Below are positions 32,959-42,340 of a stretch of DNA of 64,000 bases, in pieces; the stretch's first letter is position 1; every line of letters begins with the position of its first letter. The stretch spans positions 75,068,806-75,132,805 of the forward strand of contig OY282608.1 in the NCBI GenBank assembly GCA_958298945.1, written 5' to 3'. Source of the stretch: Atherix ibis (taxonomy: Eukaryota > Arthropoda > Insecta > Diptera > Athericidae). The position numbers and the translations under genes were made by a program. The notes under the pieces are model-generated. The model was not told the origin of the DNA. It saw only the letters and a list, made by a program, of their open reading frames with translations, and ran no database searches.

Positions 32959-35342
32959 GGTTTTTTGGTTTGTTGGTTTGTTGGTCTGTTGGTTTGTTGG
33001 TTTGTTGGTTTGTTGGTTTGTTGGTTTGTTGGTTTGTTGGTTTGTTGGTTTGTTGGTTTGTTGGTTTGTTGGTTTGTTGGTTTGTTGGTTTGTTGGTTTG
33101 TTGGTTTGTTGGTTTGTTGGTTTGTTGGTTTGTTGGTTTGTTGGTTTGTTGGTTTGTTGGTTATTTGGTTTGTAGGTTTTTTTGATTTGTTGGCTTGTTC
33201 GTTTGCTGGTTTGATGGTTTGTTGATTTGTTGGTTTGTTGGTTTGTTGGTTTGTTGGTTTGTTGGTTTGTTGGTTTGTTGGTTTGTTGGTTTGTTGGTTT
33301 GTTGGTTTTTTGGTTTGTTGATTTGTTGGTTTGTTGGTTTGTTGGTTTGTTGGTTTGTTGGTTTGTTGGTTTGTTGGTTTGTTGGTTTGTTGGTTTGTTG
33401 GTTTGTTGGTTTGCTGGTTTGTTGGTTTGTTGGTTTGTTGGTGTGTTGGTTTGTTGGTTTGTTGGTTTATTGGTTTGTTGGTTTGTTGGTTTGTTCGTTT
33501 GTTGGTTTGTTGATTTGTTGGTTTGTTCGTTTGTTCGTTTGTTGGCTTGTTGGTTTGTTGGCTTCTTTGCTTGTTGGTTTGTTGGTTTGTTGGGTTGTTG
33601 GTTACTCGGTTTGTTGGTTTGTTGGTTTGTTGGTTTGTTGGTTTGTTGGTTTGTTGGTTTGTTGGTTTGTTGGTTTGTTGGTTTGTTGGTTTGTTGGTTT
33701 GTTGGTTTTTTGGTTTGTTGGTTTGTTCGTTTGTTGGTTTGTTGGTTTGTTGGTTTGTTGGTTTGTTGGTTGTTGGGTTGTTGGTTTGTTGGTTTGTTGG
33801 TTTGTTGGTTTGTTGGTTTGTTGGTCTGTTGGTTTGTTGGTTTGTTCGTTTGTTGGTTTGTTGATTTGTTGGTTTGTTCGTTTGTTCGTTTGTTGGCTTG
33901 TTGGTTTGTTGGCTTGTTGGCTTGTTGGTTTGTTGGTTTGTTGGGTTGTTGGTTACTCGGTTTGTTGGTTTGTTGGTTTGTTGGTTTGTTGGTTTGTTGG
34001 TTTGTTGGTTTGTTGGTTTGTTGGTTTGTTGGTTTGTTTGTTTGTTGGTTTGTTGGTTTTTTGGTTTGTTGGTTTGTTGTTTTGTTGGTTTGTTGGTTAA
34101 TTGGTTTGTTGGTTTGTTGGTTTGTTGGTTTGTTGGTTTGTTAGTTTGTTGGTGTGTTGGTTTGTTGGTTTGTTGGTTTATTGGTTTGTTGGTTTGTTGG
34201 TTTGTTCGTTTGTTGGTTTGTTGATTTGTTGGTTTATTCGTTTGTTCGTTTGTTGGCTTGTTGGTTTGTTGGCTTGTTGGCTTGTTGGTTTGTTGGTTTG
34301 TTGGGTTGTTGGTTACTTGGTTTGTTGGTGTGTTGGTTTGTTGGTTTGTTGGTTTGTTGGTTTGTTCGTTTGTTGGTTTTTTGGTTTGTTGGTTTGTTCG
34401 TTTGTTGGTTTGTTGGTTTGTTGGTTTGTTGGTTTGTTGGTTTGTTGGTTTTTTGGTTTATTGGCTTGTTGGTTTGTTGGCTTGTTGGTTTGTTGGTTTG
34501 TTGGTTTGTTGGTTTGTTGGTTTGTTGGTTTGTTGATTTGTTGGTTTGTTGGTTTGTTGGTTTGTTGGTTTGTTGGTTTGTTGGTTTGTTGGTTTGTTGG
34601 TTTGTTGGTATGTTGGTTTGTTGGCTTGTTGGTTTGTTGGTTTGTTGGTTTTTTTGTTTGTTGGGTTGTTGATTTGTTGTTCTGTTGGTTTGTTTGTTTG
34701 CTGGTTTGTTGATTTGTTGGTTTGTTGGTTTTTTGGTTTGTTGGCTTGTTTGTTTATTGGTTTTTTATTTTTTTGGTTTGTTCGTTTGTTCGTTTGTTGG
34801 CTTGTTGGTTTGTTGGCTTGTTGGTTTGTTAGTTTGTTAGTTTGTTGTTTTGTTGGTTTGTTGGTTTATTTGTTTGTTGGTATGTTGGTTTATTGGTTGG
34901 TTTGTTTGTTGGTTTGTTGGTTCGTTGGTTTGTTGGTTTGTTGGTTTGTTGGTTTGTTGGTTTGTTGTTTTGTTTGTTTGTTGGTTTGTTCATTTGTTGG
35001 CTTGTGTGTTTGTTGGCTTGTTGGCTTGTTGGTTTGTTGGTTTGTTGGTTTGACGGTTTGTTGGTTTGTTGGCTTGTTGGCTTGTTGGGTTGTTGGTTTG
35101 TTGGTTTGTTGGTTTGTTGGTTTGTTGGTTTGTTGGTTTGTTAGTTTATTTGTTTGTTGGTTTGTTGGCTTGTTGGTTTGTTGGCTTGTTGGTTTGTTGG
35201 ATTGTTCGTTTCTTTGTTTGTTGGTTTGTTCGTTTGTTGGCTTGTTGGTTTTTTGGTTTGTTGGTTTGTTGGTCTGTTGGTTTGTTGGTTTGTTGGTTTG
35301 TTGGTTTGTTGGCTTGTTGGTTTGTTAATTTGTTCGTTTGTT
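32959..35342 (+). repeat. 2.38-kb tandem duplication, copy 1
   Basis: GGTTTTTTGG at 32,959 and GGTTATTTGG at 33,159 recur exactly 2,384 bp downstream (35,343 and 35,543). Later markers recur at shifts of 2,368, 2,352, 2,344 and 2,375 bp, so whole units have been gained or lost between copies. The copy includes a 21-unit uninterrupted GGTTTGTT run at 32,991-33,158. Confidence 0.82.
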
Positions 35343-37420
35343 GGTTTTTTGGTTTGTTGGTTTGTTGGTTTATTGGTTTGTTGGTTTGTTGGTTTGTTGG
35401 TTTGTTGGTTTGTTGGTTTGTTGGTTTGTTGGTTTGTTGGTTTGTTGGTTTGTTGGTTTGTTGGTTTGTTGGTTTGTTGGTTTGTTGGTTTGTTGGTTTG
35501 TTGGTTTGTTGGTTTGTTGGTTTGTTGGTTTGTTGGTTTGTTGGTTATTTGGTTTGTAGGTTTTTTTGATTTGTTGGCTTGTTCGTTTGCTGGTTTGATG
35601 GTTTGTTGATTTGTTGGTTTGTTGGTTTGTTGGTTTGTAGGTTTGTTGGTTTGTTGGTTTGTTGGTTTGTTGGTTTTTTGGTTTGTTGATTTGTTGGTTT
35701 GTTGGTTTGTTGGTTTGTTGGTTTGTTGGTTTGTTGGTTTGTTGGTTTGTTGGTTTGTTGGTTTGTTGGTTTGTTGGTTTGCTGGTTTGTTGGTTTGTTG
35801 GTTTGTTGGTGTGTTGGTTTGTTGGTTTGCTGGTTTATTGGTTTGTTGGTTTGTTGGTTTGTTCGTTTGTTGGTTTGTTGATTTGTTGGTTTGTTCGTTT
35901 GTTCGTTTGTTGGCTTGTTGGTTTGTTGGCTTCTTTGCTTGTTGGTTTGTTGGTTTGTTGGGTTGTTGGTTACTCGGTTTGTTGGTTTGTTGGTTTGTTG
36001 GTTTGTTGGTTTGTTGGTTTGTTGGTTTGTTGGTTTGTTGGTTTGTTGGTTTGTTGGTTTTTTGGTTTGTTGGTTTGTTCGTTTGTTGGTTTGTTGGTTT
36101 GTTGGTTTGTTGGTTTGTTGGTTGTTGGGTTGTTGGTTTGTTGGTTTGTTGGTTTGTTGGTTTGTTGGTTTGTTGGTATGTTGGTTTGTTGGTTTGTTCG
36201 TTTGTTGGTTTGTTGATTTGTTGGTTTGTTCGTTTGTTCGTTTGTTGGCTTGTTGGTTTGTTGGCTTGTTGGCTTGTTGGTTTGTTGGTTTGTTGGGTTG
36301 TTGGTTACTCGGTTTGTTGGTTTGTTCGTTTGTTGGTTTGTTGGTTTGTTGGTTTGTTGGTTTGTTGGTTTGTTGGTTTGTTTGTTTGTTGGTTTGTTGG
36401 TTTTTTGGTTTGTTGGTTTGTTGTTTTGTTGGTTTGTTGGTTAATTGGTTTGTTGGTTTGTTGGTTTGTTGGTTTGTTGGTTTGTTAGTTTGTTGGTGTG
36501 TTGGTTTGTTGGTTTGTTGGTTTATTGGTTTGTTGGTTTGTTGGTTTGTTCGTTTGTTGGTTTGTTGATTTGTTGGTTTATTCGTTTGTTCGTTTGTTGG
36601 CTTGTTGGTTTGTTGGCTTGCTGGCTTGTTGGTTGTTGGTTTGTTGGGTTGTTGGTTACTTGGTTTGTTGGTTTGTTGGTTTGTTGGTTTGTTGGTTTGT
36701 TGGTTTGTTCGTTTGTTGGTTTTTTGGTTTGTTGGTTTGTTCGTTTGTTGGTTTGTTGGTTTGTTGGTTTGTTGGTTTGTTGGTTTGTTGGTTTTTTGGT
36801 TTGTTGGCTTGTTGGTTTGTTGGCTTGTTGGTTTGTTGGTTTGTTGGTTTGTTGGTTTGTTGGTTTGTTGGTTTGTTGGTTTGTTGGTTTGTTGGTGTGT
36901 TGGTTTTTTGGTTTGCTGGTTTGTTGGTTTGTTGGTTTTTTGGTTTTTTGGTTTGTTGGCTTGTTGATTTGTTGGTTTGTTGGTATGTTGGTTTGTTGGC
37001 TTGTTGGTTTGTTGGTTTGTTGGTTTTTTTGTTTGTTGGGTTGTTGGTTTGTTGTTCTGTTGGTTTGTTTGTTTGTTGGTTTGTTGATTTGTTGGTTTGT
37101 TGGTTTTTTGGTTTGTTTGCTTGTTTGTTAATTGGTTTTTTATTTTGTTGGTTTGTTCGTTTGTTCGTTTGTTGGCTTGTTGGTTTGTTGGCTTGTTGGT
37201 TTGTTAGTTTGTTAGTTTGTTGTTTTGTTGGTTTGTTGGTTTATTTGTTTGTTGGTATGTTGGTTTATTGGTTTGTTTGTTTGTTGGGTTGTTGGTTCGT
37301 TGGTTTGTTGGTTTGTTGGTTTGTTGGTTTGTTGATTTGTTGTTTTGTTTGTTTGTTGGTTTGTTCATTTGTTGGCTTGTGTGTTTGTTGGCTTGTTGGC
37401 TTGTTGGTTTGTTGGTTTGT
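35343..37420 (+). repeat. 2.38-kb tandem duplication, copy 2
   Basis: This is the counterpart of 32,959-35,050. It starts with the same GGTTTTTTGG and a 21-unit pure run (35,375-35,542). It stops matching copy 1 near 37,420, shortly after the shared TTCATTTGTTGG (34,989 and 37,364). A further partial repeat follows: 35.67-36.05 kb is echoed at 37.44-37.8 kb, with a shift of about 1,758. Confidence 0.8.
35375..35542 (+). repeat. Longest pure run noticed: 21 perfect GGTTTGTT units
   Basis: This is a 168-bp stretch of the exact unit, bounded by GGTTTATT on the left and GGTTATTT on the right. A run of the same length lies at 32,991-33,158 in the other duplication copy. Other long pure runs lie near 32,570-32,719, 38,494-38,636 and 54,363-54,520. 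Confidence 0.9.
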
Positions 37421-40400
37421 TGGTTTGTTGGTTTGTTGGTTTTTTGGTTTGTTGGTTTGTTGGTTTGTTGGTTTGTTGGTTTGTTGGTTTGTTGGTTTGT
37501 TGGTTTGTTGGTTTGTTGGTTTGTTGGTTTGTTGGTTTGCTGGTTTGTTGGTTTGTTGGTTTGTTGGTGTGTTGGTTTGTTGGTTTGTTGGTTTATTGGT
37601 TTGTTGGTTTGTTGGTTTGTTCGTTTGGTGGTTTGTTGATTTGTTGGTTTGTTCGTTTGTTCGTTTGTTGGCTTGTTGGTTTGTTGGCTTGTTTGCTTGT
37701 TGGTTTGTTGGTTTGTTGGGTTGTTGGTTACTCGGTTTGTTGGTTTGTTGGTTTGTTGGTTTGTTGGTTTGTTGGTTTGTTGGTTTGTTGGTTTGTTGGT
37801 TTGTTGGTTTGTTGGTTTGTTGGTTTGTTGGTTTGTTGGTTTGTTCGTTTGTTGGTTTGTTGGTTTGTTGGTTTGTTCGTTTGTTGGTTTGTTGGTTTGT
37901 TGGTTTGTTGGTTTGTTGGTTTGTTGGTTTTTTGGTTTGTTGGCTTGTTGGTTTGTTGGTTTGTTGGTGTGTTGGTTTGTTGGTTTGTTGGTTTGTTGGT
38001 TTGTTGGTTTTTTGGTTGTTTGGTTTGTTGGATTGTTGATTTGTTGGTTTGTTGGTTTGTTGGTTTGTTGGTTTGTTGGTTTGTTGGTTTGTTGGTTTGT
38101 TGGTTTGTTGGTTTGTTCGTTTGTTGGTTTTTTGGTTTGTTGGTTTGTTGGTTTGTTGGTTTATTAGTTTGTTTGTTTTTTGGTTTGTTTGTTTGTTGGT
38201 TTGTTGGTTTGTTGGTTTGTTGGTTTGTTGGTTTGTTGGTTTGTTGGTTTGTTGTTGTGTTGGTTTGTTAGTTTGCTGGTTTGTTGGTTTTTTGGTTTTT
38301 TGGTTTGTTGGCTTGTTCGTTTGTTGGTTTGTTGGTTTGTTGGTTTGTTGGTTTGTTGGTTTTTTGGTTTGTTGGTTTGTTGGTTTGTTGGTTTGTTGGT
38401 TTGTTGGTTTGTTGGTTTGTTGGTTTGTTGGTTTGCTGGTTTGTTGGTTTGTTGGTTTGTTGGTGTGTTGGTTTGTTGGTTTGTTGGTTTATTGGTTTGT
38501 TGGTTTGTTGGTTTGTTGGTTTGTTGGTTTGTTGGTTTGTTGGTTTGTTGGTTTGTTGGTTTGTTGGTTTGTTGGTTTGTTGGTTTGTTGGTTTGTTGGT
38601 TTGTTGGTTTGTTGGTTTGTTGGTTTGTTGGTTTGTTTTTTTGTTGGTTTTTGGATTGTTGGTTTGTTGGTTTGTTGGTTTGTTGGTTTGTTGGTTTGTT
38701 GGTTTGTTGGTTTGGTCGTTTGTTCGCTTGTTGGTTTATTGGCTTGTTGGTTTGTTGGTTTGTTAGCTTGTTGGTTTGTTCGATTGTTGGTTTGTTGGTT
38801 TGTTGGTTTGTTGGTTTGTTCGTTTGTTGGTTTGTTGGTTACTTGATTTGTTAGTTTGTTGGTTTGTTGGCTTGTTGGTTTGTTGGTTTGTTGGTTTGTA
38901 GGTTTATTTGTTTTTTGGTTTGTTTGTTTGTTGGTTTGTACGTTTGTTGGTTTGTTAGTTACTTGGTTTGTTGGTTTGTTCGTTTGTTCATTTGTTGGTT
39001 TATTGGTTTGTTGGTTTGTTCGTTTGTTATTTTGTTGGTTTGTTGGTTTGTTGGTTTGTTGGTTTGTTGGTTTGTTGGTTTGTTGGTTTGTTGGTTTGTT
39101 GGTTTGTTGGTTTGTTGGTTTGTTGGTTTGTTGGTTTGTTGGTTTGTTTGGCTTGTTGGTTTGTTGGCTTGTTGGCTTGTTGGTTTGTTGGTTTGTTGGT
39201 TTGTTGGTTTTTGGTATGTTAGTTGGTTGGGTTGTTGGTTTGTTGGTTTGTTGGTTTGTTGGTTTGTTGGTCTGTTGGTTTGTTGGTTTTTTGGTTTGTT
39301 GGTTTGTTGGTTTGTTGGTTTGTTGGTTTGTTGGTTTGTTGGTTTGTTGGTTTGTTGGCTTGTTGGTTTGTTGGCTTGTTGGCTTGTTGAATTGTTGGTT
39401 TGTTGGTTTGTTGGTTTGTTGGTTTGTTGGTTTGTTGGTTTGTTGGTTTGTTTGTTTGTTGGTTTGTTGGTTTGTGTGTTTGTTGGCTTGTTGGTTTGTT
39501 GATTTGTTGGCTTGTTGATTTGTTGGTTTGTTGGTTTGTTGGTTTGTAGGTTTGTTGGTTCGTTGGTTTGTTGGTTTGTTTGTTTGTTGGTTTTTCGGTT
39601 TGTTGGTTTGTTGGTTTTTTGGTTTGTTGGTTTGTTGGTTTGTTGGTTACTTGGTTTGTTGGTTTGTTGGTTGGTTGGCTTGTTGGTTTATTGGTTTGTT
39701 GGTTTGTTGGTTTGTTGGTTTGTTGGTTTGTTTGTTTGTTGGTTTGGTCGTTTGTTGGCTTGTTGGTTTATTGGCTTGTTGGTTTGTTGGTTTGTTGGCT
39801 TGTTGGTTTGTTCGTTTGTTGGTTTGTTGGTTTGTTGGTTTGTTGGTTACTTGATTTGTTGGTTTGTTGGTTGGTTGGCTTGTTGGTTTATTGGTTTGTT
39901 GGTTTGTTGGTTTGTTGGTTTGTTGGTTTGTTTGTTTGTTGGTTTGGTCGTTTGTTGGCTTGTTGGTTTATTGGCTTGTTGGTTTGTTGGTTTGTTGGCT
40001 TGTTGCTTTGTTCGTTTGTATGTTTGTTGGTTTGTTAGTTTGCTGGTTTGTTGGTTACTTGATTTGTTGGTTTGTTGGCTTGTTGGTTTGTTGGTTTGTT
40101 GGTTTGTAGGTTTATTTGTTTGTTGGTTTGTTTGTTTGTTGGTTTGTACGTTTGTTGGTTTGTTGGTTACTTGGTTTGTTGGTTTGTTCGTTTGTTCGTT
40201 TGTTGGTTTGTTGGTTTGGTGGTTTGTTGGTTTGTTGGTTTGTTGGTTTGTTGGTTTTTTGATTTGATGGCTTGTTGGTTTGTTGGATTGTTGATTTGTT
40301 GGTTTGTTGGTTTGTTGGTTTGTTGGTTTGTTGGTTTTTTGGTTTGTTAGTTTGTTGGTTTTTTGGTTTGTTGGTTTGTTGCTTTGTTAGCTTGTTGGTT

Positions 40401-41283
40401 TGTTGGTTTGTTGGTTTGTTGGTTTGTTGGTTTGTTGGTTTGTTGGTTTGTTGGTTTGTTGGTTTGTTTGTTTGTTGGTTTGTTGGTTTGTTGGTTTGTT
40501 GGTTCGTTGGCTTGGTGGTTTGTTGGCTTGTTGGTTTGTTGGCTTGTTGGCTTGTTGGTTTGTTGGTTTATTGGTTTGTTAGTTTGTTGGTTTGTTGGTT
40601 TGTTGGTCTGTTGGTTTGTTGGTTTGTTGGTTTGTTGGTTTGTTGGTTTGTTTGTTTGTTGGTTTAATGGCTTGTTGGTTTTTTGGCCTGTTGATTTGTT
40701 TGTTTGTTTGTTTGTTCGGTTGTTGGCTTGTTGGTTTTTTGGCTTGTTGGCTTGTTGGTTTGTTGGTATGTTTGTTTGTTGGTTTGTTGGTTTGTTTGTT
40801 TGTTGGTTAGTTGGTTTATTGGTTTGTTGGCTTGTTGGTTTGTTGGCTTGTTTGCTTGTTGCATTGTTGGTTTGTTGGTTTGTTGGTTTGTTGGTTTGTT
40901 GGTTTGTTTGTTTGTTGGTTTGTGTTTTTTTGGCTTGTTGGTTTGTTGGCTTGTTGGCTTGTTGGTTTGTTTGTTTGTTGATTTGGTCGTTTGTTGGCTT
41001 GTTGGTTTATTGGCTTGTTGGTTTGTTGGTTTGTTGGCTTGTTGGTTTGTTCGATTGTTGGTTTGTTGGTTTGTTGGTTTGTTGGTTTGTACGTTTGTTG
41101 GTTTGTTGGTTACTTGATTTGTTAGTTTGTTGGTTTGTTGGCTTGTTGGTTTGTTGGTTTTTTGGTTTGTAGGTTTATTTGTTTTTTGGTTTGTTTGTTT
41201 GTTGGTTTGTACGTTTGTTGGTTTGTTAGTTACTTGGTTTGTTGGTTTGTTCGTTTGTTCGTTTGTTGGTTTCTTGGTTTGTT

Positions 41284-41309
41284 GGGTTGTTCGTTCAATG
41301 TTTTGTATG
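41284..41309 (+). repeat. Most diverged unit cluster, TTCAATGTTTTGTATG
   Basis: Here about three consecutive units depart strongly from GGTTTGTT, with CAATG and TTTTGTATG. The same cluster occurs at 45,161-45,186, 47,735-47,760, 48,336-48,361 and 50,695-50,720, five times in all. It is always preceded by TTCGTTTGTTCG and GGTTTCTTG and followed by a pure run. It is a reliable anchor for aligning family E copies. Confidence 0.9.
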
Positions 41310-41390
41310 TTTGTTGGTTTGTTGGTTTGTTGGTTTGTTGGTTTGTTGGTTTGTTGGTTTGTTGGTTTGTTGGTTTGATGGTTTGTTGGT

Positions 41391-41405
41391 TTCTTCGTTA
41401 ATAGG
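41391..41405 (+). repeat. Variant anchor TTCTTCGTTAATAGG
   Basis: The same 15 bp occur at 45,284-45,298, 47,810-47,824 and 50,770-50,784. Single-base variants lie at 48,459-48,473 (TTCTTAGTTAATAGG) and 55,970-55,984 (TTCTTCGTTAATTGG). In the first five cases it lies about 60-115 bp downstream of the CAATG cluster. Confidence 0.88.
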
Positions 41406-41429
41406 TTTGTTGTTTTGTTGGTTTGTTGG

Positions 41430-42340
41430 TTTGTTTGTTTGTTGGTTTGTTGGTTTGTGTGTTTGTTGGATTGTCGGTTTGTTGATTTGTTGGCTTGTTG
41501 GTTTGTTGATTTGTTGGTCTGTTGGTTTGTTGGTTTGTTGGTTTGTTGGTTTTTTGATTGGTTGGTTTGTTGGTTTGTTGGCTTGTTGGTTTGTTGGTTT
41601 GTTGGTTTGTTGGTTTGTTGGTTTGTTGGTTTGTTGTTTTGTTGGTTTGTTGGTTTGTTGGTTTGTTGGCTTGTTGGTTTGTTGGTTTGTTGGTTTGTTG
41701 GTTTGTTGGTTTGTTGGTTTGTTGTTTTGTTGGTTTGTTGGTTTGTTGGTTTGTTGGCTTGTTGGTTTGTTGGTTTGTTGGTTTGTTGGTTTGTTGGTTT
41801 GTTGGTTTGTTTATTTGTTGGTCTGTTGGCTTGTTGGTTTGTTGGTTTGTCGGTTTGTTTATTTGTTGGTTTGTTGGCTTGTTGGTTTTTTGGCCTGTTG
41901 GTTTGTTGGCTTGTTGGTTTGTTTGTTTGTTGGTTTGTTCGGTTGTTGGCTTGTTGGTTTTTTGGCTTGTTGGCTTGTTGGTTTGTTGGTATGTTTGTGT
42001 GTTGGTTTGTTGGTTTGTTGGTTTGTTGGTTTGTTGGTTTGTTGGTTTGTTGGTTTGTTGGCTTATTGGTTTGTTGGCTTGTTGGTTTGTTGGCTTGTTG
42101 GCTTGTTGAATTATTGGTTTGTTAGTTTGTTGGTTTGTTGGTTTGTTGGTTTGTTGGTTTGTTTGTTTGTTGGTTTGTGTGTTTGTTGGCTTGTTGGTTT
42201 GTTAGCTTGTTGGCTTGTTGGTTTGTTGGTTTGTTGGTTTGTTGGTTTGTTGGTTTGTTGGTTTGTTGGTTTGTTGGTTTGTTGGTTTGTTGGTTTGTTG
42301 GTTTGTTGGTTTGTTGGTTTGTTGGTTTGTTTTTTTGTTG
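41430..42340 (+). repeat. Spacer with partial block B copy 3
   Basis: This stretch lies between the two 3.7-3.9 kb spaced copies. It contains GATTGGTTGG near 41,565, GGCCTGTTGG near 41,892, GAATTATTGG at 42,107, TTAGCTTGTTGG at 42,203 and a T-rich patch at 42,331. These match the end of block B at 4,049, 4,143 and 4,255. It is the only clear block B match inside family E. Confidence 0.75.

Larger units (their letters stand above)
29700..38640 (+). repeat. Family C/D higher-order repeat array
   Basis: Typical variants are GGTTATTTGG (29,991; 32,720; 33,159; 35,543), TTGATTTG followed by TTCGTTTGTTCG, and GGGTTGTTGGTTACTCGG (near 32,871, 33,601, 33,951, 35,968, 36,303 and 37,729). GGTGTGTTGG also recurs, as does a degraded A2-type segment ending TTTTTTATTTTG (near 30,623, 31,970, 34,760 and 37,135, the last in the window). 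GGTATGTTGG lies at 30,469, 31,816, 34,607 and 36,982, giving irregular spacings of about 1.35, 2.79 and 2.38 kb. From about 37.4 to 38.64 kb the array is purer and marker-poor. No gene is present. Confidence 0.85.
38650..41430 (+). repeat. Family E segmental repeat, spacing 3.7-3.9 kb, copy 1
   Basis: Markers here recur downstream at 3,711 bp (for example GGTCG 38,714/42,425), then at about 3,887 (39,528/43,415), 3,877 (TTCAATG 41,294/45,171) and 3,893 (CGTTAATAGG 41,396/45,289). The match ends about 30 bp after CGTTAATAGG. The two copies are separated by about 0.9 kb (41,430-42,330), which carries block B-like sequence. Confidence 0.83.

Noticed and set aside
41284..41309. The diverged CAATG cluster as the edge of an inserted element
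   Set aside because: Only about three units are affected, the period-8 array resumes at once on both sides, and no inserted body is present.
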